Below, in pieces: positions 11,312-23,500 of a stretch of 64,000 bases of DNA. The notes beneath the pieces were generated by a model. It was not told the origin of the DNA, did no database searches, and saw nothing but the letters and a program-made list of their open reading frames with translations. Where the stretch lies: the NCBI GenBank assembly GCA_965112735.1, contig OZ218959.1:3348001-3412000 (forward strand). The letters are read 5' to 3'. The translations under genes were made by a program, and so were the position numbers. The DNA is from Phaeosaccion multiseriatum. Taxonomy: Eukaryota; Ochrophyta, other classes. Within the stretch, counting starts at the first letter, position 1. Each line of letters begins with the position of its first letter.

Positions 11312-12823
11312 ATGAAGCTTCTTCTCTCTTTGATTCTGGTGGTCATGGGGATGTGCCTGTTCAAGTCCACGGGCCTCAAGGTTCCCGAGAAAGCGGGAGG
11401 AAGCCCCACCGATGATACGGTGAGAAAATCTAGGCGGTAAACTCCTGTTCGTCCACTCTCTCACGTTTCCGACGTTTTGCAGGTGACAAATACGGTGTTC
11501 TTCGACATGGAGGTTGACGGAGAACCTGCGGGCCGCATCACGATGGGACTCTTCGGAAACGCAGGTGGGTGCAGTTGTTGTGGTCTCTCTTCATTGGCTC
11601 CGGTGCTCATGATTCTCACATCCCTCCTTCCCTCCGTCCGTCCGTCCCTCTCTCTCTTTCCTCTCTCATTATCCGTCTGTCTCCTCTCTCCCTCTCTCTC
11701 TGTGTGTGTGTCTCTGTCTCCGTCTCTCTCTCCTCCTCCCCTCTGTCTCTGGCCATCTCTGTACACGTCTCTCTCCCTTTCTGTGTCTCCCCAGTACCCC
11801 GGACCGGTAAGAAATACTTGGGAGAAGGCTGAACAGTAAAATAGCGGCCCATGGAAGTTTGTTTGGTACTGTGCCGTGTATGCTGGCATCTGCCTTTCGT
11901 GCCCTCTCTCTCACCGCCACCACTGACCAGTCACAATGAACATCTCTCCCACCCCCGCCCAAAGTCGAGAACTTCAGGGCCCTCTGCACTGGTGAGAAGG
12001 GCACGGGCCAGTCGGGCAAGCCGCTGCACTACAAGGGGTCCAAGTTCCATCGCATCATCCCTTCGTTCATGCTTCAGGGCGGAGACTTTACACACGGCAC
12101 GGGCACTGGAGGCGAATCGATCTACGGCGGAAAGGTATGAAGATGTGGACCACGCTCTGTGTGTGAGAATGGCTTGCTACACAAGTCCGCGCGTATCGTC
12201 AGGGCCGTGACACTGGACAGCTCGTGGGGGGCCGGTGACCAAATGAACGAGAACGGCAGCGATCGTTAGTCTAGTAGAGCATGCCCTACGTGCCGCCTGT
12301 AAGTGAGTGTGTTATGACCCACCACCCCCCTTGACTGTGCCCCCACCCCTGCTTCATTCAGTTCGACGATGAGTCATTTGGCCTCAAGCACACAGAGCCG
12401 GGCATGCTGTCCATGGCCAATGCAGGCAAGAACACCAACGGCAGTCAGTTCTTTATTACAACTGTGCCCACGTCTTGGCTCGACGGAAAGCACGTCGTGT
12501 TCGGGCGAGTGCTTGAGGGCATGGAACTGGTGAAGAAGATCGAGGGGCTCGGCAGCAGGTAATCAAGCACAGAGGGAGGGAGCAAGAAGGGGCGGAAGGA
12601 ACAAGAGGTTGCCTTGACTCACCAAGCCCAAACCCACACTGCCACCCCCTTACACCACCGGGGGGAAGGAAGAAGAAGAAGAAGAAGGAGGAGGAAGAGG
12701 TTGCCCCTACCCCACCCAGCCCATACTCACACCCACACACTTCCGCGCCCCCCCCCCCACACCTCCAGGAGTGGCAAGCCCTCGGTAACAATCACCGTCG
12801 GCGACTCCGGGGAATTGCCTTAG
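11312..12823 (+). CDS. Secretory-pathway cyclophilin (peptidyl-prolyl isomerase)
   Basis: Six exons: 11312-11419, 11483-11564, 11795-11806, 11965-12134, 12362-12558, 12769-12823; 207 residues, close to cyclophilin B. The third exon is a 12-nt microexon that supplies VPRT and keeps the canonical '[17 protein letters not shown]' intact. The N-terminal ~22 residues are a signal peptide and there is no plastid Phe motif, so the ER lumen is likely. Catalytic and binding motifs are complete: [15 protein letters not shown] (active-site Arg and Phe), [26 protein letters not shown] (Trp and His). It catalyses cis-trans isomerisation of Xaa-Pro bonds in secretory protein folding. There is no KDEL-type tail. 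AATAAATA-like sequence follows the stop. Confidence 0.95.
11625..11793 (+). repeat. Pyrimidine-rich low-complexity tract, cyclophilin intron 2
   Basis: CTCT, TCCG and CTGT runs occupy the intron upstream of the 12-nt microexon and end at the CCCCAG acceptor. An unusually long pyrimidine tract here could help recognition of so small an exon. Confidence 0.8.
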
Positions 12824-12906
12824 GATGAGTTTGAGTTAGTTGTTACTAGGGTGCTAACTTAATAAATACATTTTAATTCATTCGTTCATTCCGCTATCAT
12901 TACGCA

Positions 12907-14650
12907 TTACGCGAGGCTTTTGAGAGCGCGTTGAGCGGCTCCAATGCTGCAGCACGATGTGTGAAACACGCCGGCCAAGCAGAGCGCCACGCTGGCAATG
13001 GCGGCGGCACTGGGCTCCTTCTCCATGAGCGAGGCGGTGCCGATGGAGTGGGCAGTGGCGCCCATGACCACACCCCTCTCCACGGCCTCCTCCTTGTCCA
13101 CCCCCATGGCGTCCAACGCAGTCTGCCCCAGGGAAGCGCCGTACAGGCCCGTGACGAGGATGGAGGCCACGGCAAGCGCGTCGTTCCCGCCAAGGAGCTG
13201 CGCAGCGGGGATGCCCAGAGAGCTCATGACGCTGCGCTGCGCTAGCGTGATGGACAGCACACTGGGCAGGCCCACCGCCCTGCCGGCCAAGCATGTGCCC
13301 CACAGACTGGCCATGCTGGACACGATGGTTGTGCCCACCAGCGGCACCAGGTTCTTGCGCAGCAGCTCCCTTTGCTGAAACACGCGGAAGCCTAGCGCCG
13401 CACAAGAGGCGTTGAGGAAGCCAAAGAAGAAGTCGCCTGGCCCCGAGGACAGCATGCCGCCCTTACTGAAGTACGCCGACAGCGACCCCGACATGTCCTT
13501 GCCCTCCACCTTTCCGACCACCACAGCCACCACCCCCGTGACCACCGAGGCCGTGAGGAGGGGGTGCAGCACCCGTTTGGTCTTCTTGGGCAAGTTATTC
13601 CCCTCCAGCAGAGCGAGGATGGTGGTGCTGGCGAGGGCCGGGGTGGTGCCGTAAAAGGGAATCAGGAAATAGCCCACGGCTGTTAGCGTTCTCCACCTTT
13701 CCCGCTGCAGGGAAGCCGGTGTGGTGGTGATGGACACTCCTTGGTCTTCTGCTACTTCCGCCACCTCTTCCACGGAGGCCTCCTCCTCCTCCTCCTCCTC
13801 CTCCTCCCATCCGCCCTCTCCCTCCCCGTCCTTCTCCTCCTTTTGCCTGCAGGCTCCGATGAGCTTCTTGGCCACAAGCGTGGTGGACACGAGTGACGCC
13901 GCCCAGCCAGCGACGTGTACTACGCCCATTTTGCGCATGGTTGCGCCATCCATATTGACTTGTCTGTGGGGAATTGGGGGTCGAGGGAAGGAGTGTTAGT
14001 ACGTACTAGGCTATTCAGTGCGCGACTGCTGCTGCTGTCGCTCTAAGCCCAAATCAAACCACTTGCACTTGCCTGAGCGCCAGGGGCAAGACTACCAAAG
14101 GCGGCTGCGAGAGTAGGGTTCACAGGGCGGTAGGGTGTGGGATGTTGACGTTTGGGCTTGGTTGCGGTGCAAAGCGTTTGGGACACTTACCGTGAGATAC
14201 AGCGTCATCCACTTGCCCAGATGATCCACTGCCGGGCGGAACCAGTCGTTCACACGATCTGCCTGCCGCTTGCTCGAGCCTCTCTCGTACAGCTTTGGTG
14301 GGGCACAGGGGAAAGGGGACAAGAGGGTTTGAAACTACGCCTCGTCTCCCTTACGCCTTCGTCCCCAACTGTACCTTGAGCAGCACAAACACGGACACCA
14401 TAGAGGCGAGACTGGACGGGATCTTCAGATTGCACTTTCGAAGCGCAGCAGCCACCACCTTGTCGAACGCGAAGATCAGCCCTGTTCCCACCACCATCTT
14501 GCTGTTGCTGCTTTGGCCGCTGCTGCCATCCTTATTCTCCGACAGCAGCTGCCCCAGCTTCAGCGTAGCTCTTCTCTGGGCGATGACAGCGGCCGCGATG
14601 GCACATATCGCCATCTTCACGCGCACCCCTTGCACAGGAGGATGCGCCAT
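12907..14650 (-). CDS. PLGG1-like plastid glycolate/glycerate carrier (LrgA-LrgB fusion)
   Basis: Exons 14650-14375, 14292-14191, 14104-14073 and 13963-12907 give 488 residues. Exon 3 is only 32 nt and encodes PPLVVLPLAL, part of the LrgA domain; its downstream intron is GC-AG (TCAG/GCAAGTG). Residues ~50-145 are LrgA-like (MVVGTGLIFAFDKVV, KWMTLYLT), and a Glu-rich linker precedes the LrgB-like domain from ~215 to the end (GVVMGATAHSIGTASLMEKE is the signature). In plants this fused carrier moves glycolate out of and glycerate into the plastid during photorespiration. That function is inferred by homology. The N-terminus is not a typical Phe-type plastid presequence, so the start may lie further upstream. 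It is divergently paired with the aureochrome. Confidence 0.9.
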
Positions 14651-14929
14651 CGCAACTCACACTTCCCTCGATTGTTGCTTTTTGATTTTCTGACTTTTAA
14701 CAATCGTTGTCCAAAGGTTTCCGCTTCTCTGATCGCATTAGGACGCCTTGTCTGCGTATTTATTGCAACATTTCCTCTCCAAGGACAACCCGCGACCGTG
14801 CGGCACTTTCCTGCCAAGCCCTCCCCCCCCCTCCCCACTCAGCTGCTCCATATCACGCGTGCGGGCGCGAAGCGACAACCAACCTAGAGTAAGAGGCGGA
14901 CGAAAGCCGGGGGGAAGAGCAGCCTGAAC
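14651..14929. promoter_or_regulatory. Divergent promoter, PLGG1-like carrier / aureochrome
   Basis: This 279-bp region lies between start codons 14650 (-) and 14930 (+). It contains a perfect inverted repeat, CGATTGTT at 14669-14676 and AACAATCG at 14699-14706, only ~19 bp from the carrier start. I searched by eye for TGACGT, the core bound by aureochrome bZIP domains, and did not find it. Confidence 0.5.
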
Positions 14930-16355
14930 ATGGAGCCGCCAGTGTTCGGGATGGCGCCTGGGGGCACCGGGAACGGGAATATCAATCTGGATGACATCTT
15001 TGGGGGGATTTACTTCACCAGCGAGGGCAGAATGCTAGATGCATCTCAGCAAAGCTCTCTCTCCCTGCTGGGGTCTGGGGGCGATACCCAACAACAACAA
15101 GTGGTGAATGGAATGAGCGACTCTGGGGATGCGACGGCGCCGTCGAAGCAGCTTCCTTTCGGCGTGCTTGTGGGGGACACCGCGGGGGGGGGGGGGATCA
15201 GCTCAACGCTGCAGTCACACTTGGCCAAGCCAGAGTTGGACATGGAGGAGGAGTATGGGCACAGCGGCACGGTGGGCACTGACGGCAGCCGGAAGCGAAA
15301 GATGCCGGCAGAGGTGCTCACGAAGGAGCAAAAGCTAGAGAGACGGTGAGTGAGTGAGTGAGCGGGCTCTGAGGGTGCTCTTCTTTCTTCGATTTTCTCC
15401 CGCTCATTTCAACCACCCAACCAACTGCTTCCCTGACCGCGGCCAAAACCCACAACCCAGAGAGAGAAATCGAGCACATGCCAAGAGGTCACGAGTGCGG
15501 AAAAAGTTCCTGCTGGACTCGCTGCAAAAGTCTGTGACTGCGCTGCAGGACGAGAACGAGGCGCTCAAAGGGTCCATCCGGCAGCACCTGGGCAGCAAGG
15601 GAGACAAGCTTGTGAAGGATTGCGAGTGCACGGGGGCGGACGGCATGGGCGAGGGCACACTAGTCACGCAGAACTCGAGCCAGGCCACCTCCATCCTTGA
15701 CGACCCCGACTACTCCCTCGTCAAGGCCCTGCAGAGCGCGCAGCAGAACTTTGTCATTACGGACGCCTCCTTGCCCGATAACCCCATCGTCTACGCCAGC
15801 GGAGGCTTCCTCACACTCACGGGCTACGGCCGAGAGCATGTGCGTGCGTGTGTCCGTCCTCTCCTTCCTTTCCTCTCTGTATGGTCTCCTCTCGCGTCCA
15901 CCATCCACATACATATACCGACAAGGTACCAACGAAGACCTCCCCTCTTGCTTTGCTTTGCTTTGCAGGTGCTCGGACGGAATTGCCGCTTTCTGCAGGG
16001 ACCAGAGACGGACCCTAGGGCCGTAGACAAAATCAGGGCCGCCGTGGCCAAGGGGGAGGACACAAGCGTGTGCCTCTTGAACTACCGAGCGGATGGGACG
16101 ACATTTTGGAATCAGGTTAGTTAGTCAGACCGCTCTTGTGTCAAGAGGTTGCCTCTTCTTCCACATCGCCATCATCCTTGGCTCAACTCCATCAAACCAC
16201 ATGCCCTCTGTCCTCTCCTTCCCCCCATGCTCCAGTTCTTCGTGGCTGCCTTGCGGGACGGCAACGGAAAGACCGTCAACTTCGTGGGCGTACAGTGCAA
16301 AGTGTCCGAAGAGTACGCCTCCATCGTGGTGCAGAAGCAGCAGAAGGATCTATGA
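14930..16355 (+). CDS. Aureochrome, bZIP-LOV blue-light transcription factor
   Basis: Exons 14930-15345, 15461-15839, 15969-16115 and 16236-16355; 353 residues. The order is the aureochrome one: a low-complexity N-terminus with Gln and Gly runs, a bZIP basic region at ~136-152 ([13 protein letters not shown], with the invariant Asn and Arg), leucine-zipper heptads to ~180, and a C-terminal LOV domain at ~230-345. The LOV flavin loop GRNCRFLQG has the photoactive Cys at residue 271, which forms the FMN adduct under blue light. [12 protein letters not shown] and NFVGVQCKV complete the domain. Illumination would alter dimerisation and DNA binding. Intron 1 begins with GTGA repeated four times. 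A poly(A)-like AATAAAG lies ~95 bp after the stop. Only ochrophytes are known to have this architecture. Confidence 0.97.
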
Positions 16356-16487
16356 GTAGAGGGGGCAGCGGTCCGGAACCAGCGGGCCGGAACTAGTCGG
16401 AACCAACACCAAGAGGATGTAAAATTAACCAACCACCACCGCCACTGTTAAATAAAGTACTACCACATTTGCCCGGAATGAAGCTCG

Positions 16488-19155
16488 TTACATCCTTGAC
16501 GCCTTGAGCATTCCGAAGACGGCCTTGACGCGATCGGTCAGGGTGGGCCCGTACACGACATTCACCATGGCCTTGCCGAACGTCATGCCGCCCGGTGCTA
16601 TGGGGTACTGCAGCAGGCCCGGGATGGTGGTCTGGATCCAAGATGTCTTGTCCACCACCACGGACTTTTGCAGGCAGCATGCGCGGAGGCCCTTGGAAAA
16701 TGGGAAAAGCACACGTGTATGTTATGTGTGTATACACGGTATTTATGTTATGTATGTGTATATGCATGGGAGGGGGGGGGGGGGGGGGGGTGCAGGATCG
16801 TTGAGCGTCAGTGAGGCCTTTCCCTCAGGCCAAGCAAGCAAAGCACACAACGAAACAAGCCACGCAACAACTGTTGCAGCAAGAGACTCACACGCGCCTT
16901 ACCTCGGGTCCTGCGAATCGATCGAAGCCCGAGTGCTTGACGCCTCCGAAGGGCAGGCTCTGCACAAGGTAGTTGACGCCGAAGTCGTTCACCGTGGTCA
17001 TGCCGCAGCGTATTCGCTCCCCCAGTAGCGTGGCCCTCTTTTGGTTGGAGCTGAACACGCTGCTGCCGAGGCCGTAGTCGCTGCTATTCACCATGGCAAG
17101 GCAGTCTTCGTCGCTGTTGCCTTCCACCTGCGAGAGACCGAGAGACAGGTACGTTATAGCAAAATAGTCAGCTCACGACCCTATCTGTCTCTGCCTACCA
17201 TCACTCTCCTCTGTACCCTCTCCCGTCCCATCAAGGCCACTATCCTCTATGCTCTCAGACTGTCTCCTCTACCTTGATGATGGTCATGACTGGCCCGAAC
17301 ACCTCCTCGTTGGCAATGCGCATGTCGTGCGTAACATCCGCCAGCACCGTGGGCTCGTAGAAGAGCCCCTTGGGCAGGTTCGCGTTGCGCTTGCCTCCCG
17401 TCAGGAGACGCGCCCCCTTCTTGACAGCGTCGTCCACCAAGCGCTGCACAATGTCGAGCTGACCAGGCATCACCATAGCCCCACAGTCCACGGGCTCAAC
17501 GCCCAGGGCGGGTCCCTGCCGCCAGCCGGAGTGGTAGGTACATTCAGTCGGTCAATCGGTCTATCCGCCCCTGGGACGATTGCACACTCGCCCTCTCTCT
17601 CCCTCCCTCCCTCCCTCGCTCACCTGCCTGAGGCCCTTCACTTGGGCGGTGGCGGCGGCGACAAACTCGTCATATACGCCCTCGTACACGTACATCCGCT
17701 CGACCCCGCAGCAGTTCTGCCCGCAGTTCTGATACACGCCGCGCATGACCATCGGCAGCACTCCCTTCACACTCACATCTTCGCAGAGAATCTGTGTGGT
17801 ATTTTATTTGCCAGCAGGAAACAAAGGGGAGGGTGTCAAAGAAAAGCCTGCTGCGCGAAACACAACGACCTACGCACAGACAATTGCACGCTCACTCACG
17901 CTCACTCACTCCCTCCCTCACCATTGGGTCCTTTCCTCCGAGCTCCAAGATGACGGGCTTGAGGTGGGGCGCGGCCCCCTCCATCACCTTCTTGCCAATC
18001 TCAGGGGAGCCCGTGAAGATCACCTTGTCTACATCTGGACAGGCGACCAGCGCGGCACCCGCCTCGCCAAAGCCCGTGACGATCTGGCACAGCTCGGGGT
18101 CATGGCCGCACTGCAGGAGCACTTCACGCATGATGGCTCCAAAGTAGCGGCTGCTCCAGCAAGTGTACTCAGAGACCTGGGGTGGAGGGGTACACGAGAT
18201 ACGGACGGGATGTTTGCATGCCTTGTTGGACATGTATTGGGTGGGATTCCGTGCAAGCTTCTCTTTTCTTCTCTTGGTCGCTTCACATCAATCACCCACC
18301 ACCCCCCCTACGCGCGCACCTTGCTCACGACAGCGTTTCCCGCGAATATGCCCGAGATTACGTGATTGTAGACATTGTGGAAAGGGTAGTTCCACGGCGC
18401 GATGACGCCCAGCACGCCGAGCGGCTGGTACTCTACAGTGGCATTCTTGTGCACCATGAGAGGGCCGGTCGGCCGGGACTCGGGGCGGAGCCAAGCCTCC
18501 CCGTTGGCCATGATACATCGGATCTTCTCGCAGGTGGTAATGACCTCGCCGAGCAGGGCATCCAGCTCTGCGCACAGGTGGTGATGGAAGGTGAGCTTCT
18601 TGCTCGTATAATCGCCTCTGCATATTGCAGAAAAGGCACTTACTGGGCTTGCCGGAGTCCCTGGAGGCCACCCTGCAAATGTCGTCTTGGTGCGACAAGA
18701 TGTAGTTCTGCAGGCACTGCAGCACGCGCTTTCGCTCCTTGAAGCTAGTCAGACACCACTTGGCCTGCGCAGCTTTGGCCTTGCCCACCACCTCCTCCAC
18801 CCTGGCCTTGGTCATGGCCTCCACCTGCCCCAGCCTCTGGAGCGTGGCTGGGTCATAGCACTGGATGAAGCCCGGAATCTCGTAGTCCTTCAGCGCCATC
18901 TGCGGGCACGACGGCCCGGAGAGCGCGTCATCGCTCACCTCCGCTGCAAAGCAAGAGTTGGGGCGCGTCATGAGCAGTGGCTTGGGACTTGTTTTGGTGG
19001 GAAACGTGGCCGAGCTTACCTCCTTCCAACGGCACAGAAATGCTGGGAGCTGAGGGTGGGGAGAGCAGCAGCCACGTGCACAAGACCACTCCGGCGGCAA
19101 TGACCACCGCAAGCGCCCCCCCTGAGGGCACAGCGTCGGCCACCCAGGCCAGCAT
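16488..19155 (-). CDS. Membrane-anchored aldehyde dehydrogenase (ALDH22-like)
   Basis: Eight exons: 19155-19020, 18943-18644, 18567-18320, 18176-17922, 17791-17624, 17515-17273, 17127-16903, 16691-16488; 592 residues. A hydrophobic anchor at ~14-34 is followed by the full NAD(P)-dependent ALDH domain. Visible motifs are APWNYPFHN, the cofactor loop FTGSPEIGKK, the general base LELGGKDP (Glu306), the nucleophile YQNCGQNC (Cys340), EEVFGPVM and LPFGGVKHSGFDRF. All catalytic residues are present. The N-terminal anchor plus overall length resemble plant ALDH22A1, an ER or secretory-route enzyme of the stress response. The substrate cannot be read from sequence. Two introns (after 17922 and 17624) begin with GTGAGGGAGGGA/GTGAGCGAGGGA repeats. 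Confidence 0.93.
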
Positions 19156-19333
19156 CTTCTTTTTTATGGATATCAAAATATGAGACGTCAACACTCGCCA
19201 AGTCGGATCACCAATACACGCACTTGGCGAGCAGTTGGCCGCCGGGCCTTTTTTTTTCTTTAGAACTCCTTCATGTAACACACAGGGTGCACAAGAAAAG
19301 CTCCAAGACCCAGCAGGAGCAGGGTAGCGTGGC
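19156..19333. promoter_or_regulatory. Divergent promoter, ALDH / BBS7
   Basis: 178 bp between the ALDH start (19155, minus) and the BBS7 start (19334, plus). It contains an A/T-rich segment near 19157-19185 and a T9 run near 19250. No known ciliary X-box-like element is recognised by eye. Confidence 0.4.
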
Positions 19334-20520
19334 ATGTCCATGTCTCTGTATAGGCAAGACCTATGTCAGGTGCGAAGAAAGCAAAGCAGACCATTTTTTT
19401 ATACTGTGCTGACCGTCGCTCCCCGGTCGTCAGGTCTCTACGACGTCGCACACAGGGACGTTGTCGCTGGTGCCCTCCAAGAAGAACAAGCAGAAGATTG
19501 TGGTGGGAGACGACGAGGGTGTTGTCCGCTGCTTCGAGGTGAAGAGGGGCGATGTCTCCACCGTGTTCAAGAACACCGAGTTCCAAGGTTGGTTCTCCAA
19601 GGCCTACCGCGTGCTCGCTCGTTTACGGGGGTTGCTGCAACTGCTGCTGCTTTAACTTGCAATGCTGCGGCTGGTACCGCTGCTTATCATGTTCTTTCTT
19701 GTCCGGCAGGCGAAATGATTACGGCGCTCTCAATGGGAGGATCCGACGTGGAGGAGCAGAAGGACAAAATCTTCACTACGCAGGTGCGTCTTCTCCTCTT
19801 GACAATCAGGGCACCCCGCCTGGCCTAACATGCGTTTTGTGTGTGTGCAGGGCCAGCATATCCTCGGCATTTCCAAAAAGGGCAAGGCCTTCTTCAAGCT
19901 AACCAGGTGAGGGAGCGCCTGACGGAGAGGCTCTTGATCAAGCTACATTTCCCTTGGAATCTCCTCCCGAAATGCTTTTGAAATCGAGGCAGCAACCTCA
20001 TTGCAACGGTGCTTACAGTGTACATCGCCTCACAGTGCGCGAGATATGTGTCTGCCATACACTGTCTCATAATCTGTCGACGCCCCTCAAGCTTTCGGTC
20101 ACTGAAGAGATACCTCACCCGCCTAGAACACCCCCCCCCCAAAAAACGCAGTACTCTATCGGAGACGATTCAGCACCTGCACGCCGGGGAGACACGCATC
20201 TGGACGGGGGCAGACTTCATCGCTAACCTCTACGACGACGGAAAGGTCAGCAGCAGCCAAGCCAAGCCGGGCCTCACGCATTCGCTCAACGGACGATAGT
20301 AACCCAAATCTGTTCTCGCCCCTCTCCCTGTTGTCGTCCCGCTCTTTGTCGCCGCGCTCTGCTGTGGTCTGTGTTCTGTGGTCTGTGGTCTGTGTTCCGT
20401 GGTCTGTGGCCCGTGGTCAGGACGCGGCGTTCTACATGTGCCCTGACCGCATCAACGCTCTAGACCTGCTGCACTTCGGGAGGGGGGGGCACGGGAAGGC
20501 GGTGCTTGGCTGCCAGGTAC

Positions 20521-20568
<48 letters not shown>

Positions 20569-23500
20569 AAGAGAGATGCAGATAGGCAGACAGACAGACA
20601 GACAGAGAGAGAGTAGGGCGGGGGCGAGGCGGAGGCCGAGGAGAGTGCAAAGACGAAGCTTAAGTAAGTTAAGTAACCCGCCGCGACCAACGCACCCCCC
20701 CCCTCCTTGCAGGACCGCTGCGTGCGAGCCATCGACATGTCCGACGTGATGACAGAGGTGCCCGTGGGAGGGGCGGTGGGTGCCGTCAAGGTGCTAGGAG
20801 GAGGAGGAGGAGGAGGAGGAGGTGAGTGTCGTTGGGGCTCTCCCTTCAGATGCATGCCGCAAGACTTGTGCTATTGTCGTGTTGTGTGGCTGACTTGGCT
20901 TACTGTGTATCGTATCAGGTGGTGCAGGGGGTGAGGACGGCGTGCTGTACGCAACAGATATGGGTACGGTGGGGCAGCTGCGCGTAGTGGACGAGCAGAG
21001 CGGATGGCTGCAGAAGGACTGGGAGGTGCAGACAGGGGGCAAGGGGGGGAGGCCCCAGGGGGGTGGGGTGAATGCGCTGCAGTCGTTCGACTTGACCGGG
21101 GACGGTGTACAGGACGTCATTTTGGGCCGCGACGACGGACGAATGCAGGTCAGTCAGTCAGTCACTCCTTTCCTCAGTCCGTCTGTCGGGCCGTTAGTCA
21201 GTCAGTCCTTCCGTCAGTCCATCAGTCAGTCAGTCAGCCAGTCCTTCCGTCAGTCAATCAGTCAGTCAGTCAGTCCTTCCGTCAGTCCGTCCGTCGGTCC
21301 GTCAGTCAGTCAGTCTCAGTTTGTCTTCCGTCAGTGCGTCAGTCGTTCCATCTCTCGGTGGAGCTCGCTCGACCCCCCCCTTGTTTTCCGCTCTCTATCT
21401 CTCACTCTCTGAGTCTAAGTCTCCCTTGTGGCTGCTTGCAGGTACTCGGCCGGGGAGCTGTGGGGCTAGACGGGTCTGCGGGGCCCTCTTCTTCTTCTTC
21501 GGACCCAGCGCTGCGCTTTGAAGAGTCCATCGGGGAGAGTATTCGCTCCGTAGCGGCGGGGGTCGTCAGCTCCTCCAACTTCGCCGAGGTGCGGGGCGGG
21601 GCGGCGCTGCTGTCACTGCTGCTATCACGTATGCTGCTGTCACATCAAGCCCCTCAGAAACACCTTGTGCCCTGCTATCACGTATGCTGCTGTCACATCA
21701 AGCCCCTCAGAAACACCTTGCACCCTCAGCCTTGCACTGCCAACCCTCTCCGTCTGTCTGCTGGCTGTCTGTGTGTGCCTGTGTGTATCTGTCTGCCTGT
21801 CTGTCTGTCTGTCCATCTGTCTGCCTGCCTATCTATTTTATCTGTCTGTCTGTCTGTCTGTCTGTTTTATCTGCCTGTCTGTCTCTCTGTCTGCCTGCCC
21901 GTCTGTCCCTCTCTCTCTCTCTCTGTGTGTGTGAAGGTGGTGTGTTGTTCCTACTCAGGCAAGGTCATGTCCTTCACCACAGAGCCATTGGGGCAGGCAG
22001 GGGGGGGTAGCGGGGCCGTGGGGGGGGGGGGAGGGGGTAAGGCACAAGGTGTGGTCCAGAACGAGCTCAAGGTTGCCACGCTCACCAAGGAGATTAAGGC
22101 CCTGCAGGCAAGTCGAGGGAGCGAGGGGGGGGGGGGGGGGGAGGGAGGGAGGGAGGGAGGGAGGGAGGGAGGGAGGGAGGGAGGGAGGGAAGGCGAGGGA
22201 GCGAGGGAGGGAGGGAGGGAGGGAGGGAGGGAGGGAGGGAGGGAGGGAGGGAGAGAGAGAGGGCGGGAAGAGGAGTGGAAAGAGGGAATAGATAGAGAGG
22301 AAAGAAAACCTCTCATCTTTGCTAATGTGAAGTCGGAGAGAAACGAAACTCCTGCCCTCGGCCTTCTCGCTGAATGAATGCATGCACAGGCGAGGCTGGA
22401 GAAGGAGGAGGCCCGCCTGTCTGAAGCAGCGCACGGTCAAGACGAAGACGACGCTCCTGCCAGTTGGGGGGGGGCGGGCAGCTTCGTGCCCATGCCGGAA
22501 CAGTTCAAGGTGCGGGCATGGCATGTTCACGTCATAGTCTTCCGTCATTTGTCATTTGCAGACACATGTGGTCCGTCGCCCACGCTCGTATTCCTCCCAC
22601 ATGCTTCCCCCCCACCCCAACGAAGGTGATTTCCACGTGCGCTCTGGACCCCGTGTCTGCTGCGTATCACATCTGCCTGGAGGCGCCCGTCCCGCTGGAC
22701 CTTGCCGTGCTCAAGAGTCCCGTGCATCTCGATCTGCTGGATGTAACTGACAACAGGTAGGGGAGGGAGGGAGAGAGGGAGGGAGGGAGGGAGGGAGGGA
22801 GGGAAGGAGAGGAAGAGAGGGTAGGTGGTACGGCAGCTTAGTCTTGCCCCCCTGCACGAGCCCTGAAATCTCTCTCACTCTCTCTCTGCAGGGAAGGGGA
22901 CGGGGCTGGCAGCGAAGGCACATCGAGCACCATCACAAGCATCAGCCCTCCCGACCCCGCCAATGGCACGGCCACGCTGGCCACCTACCGCTGCCAGGAG
23001 GACACCACCCGCCTCGTCATCAAGGTCAGTCAATCAGTCAGTCTGTCAGTCCGTCTGTCAGTCCGTCTGTCAGTCAGTCTGCCAGCCAGTCAGTCAGTCA
23101 GTCCCGCCCACCCCACCCTCCACCTGAGTCTGCAGCAGTGTCTGCAGCAGAGCGATGCAGAGGTATCTAGAGCCTCTCCCCTCCCAACCCCGTTATGCCA
23201 AGTGCTGACCTTCCTCTCCCCCGCCCCGCCCCCTGTATACCCCATACATACAAACGTACGTACGCACTTATGTGCAGGCTCGAACGACGGAAGGGGATTA
23301 CGGGGACGTAACCGTGGCGGTGGTGGCACGAACGAAACCGTCAAAGAGCGCCTCTGTACTGCGATTCAAGATGAAACCTCTGTCCCTGCACCACCGCCTA
23401 CACCTGCACCCGGGCAGCAGTGGTGGTGGTGGTGGTGGTGGTGGTGGTGGTAGTGGTAGTGGTAGCGGTAGCGATGCCTCGGGAGGGGCGGGAGGGGACG

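Noticed and set aside
14651-14929. Aureochrome self-regulation through a TGACGT box
   Set aside because: The motif was not found in the divergent promoter by eye.
21160-22377. 457-residue plus-strand frame over BBS7 introns 8-10
   Set aside because: It reads through GTCA, TGTC and GGGA repeats; the conserved BBS7 exons lie in separate pieces with good splice sites.
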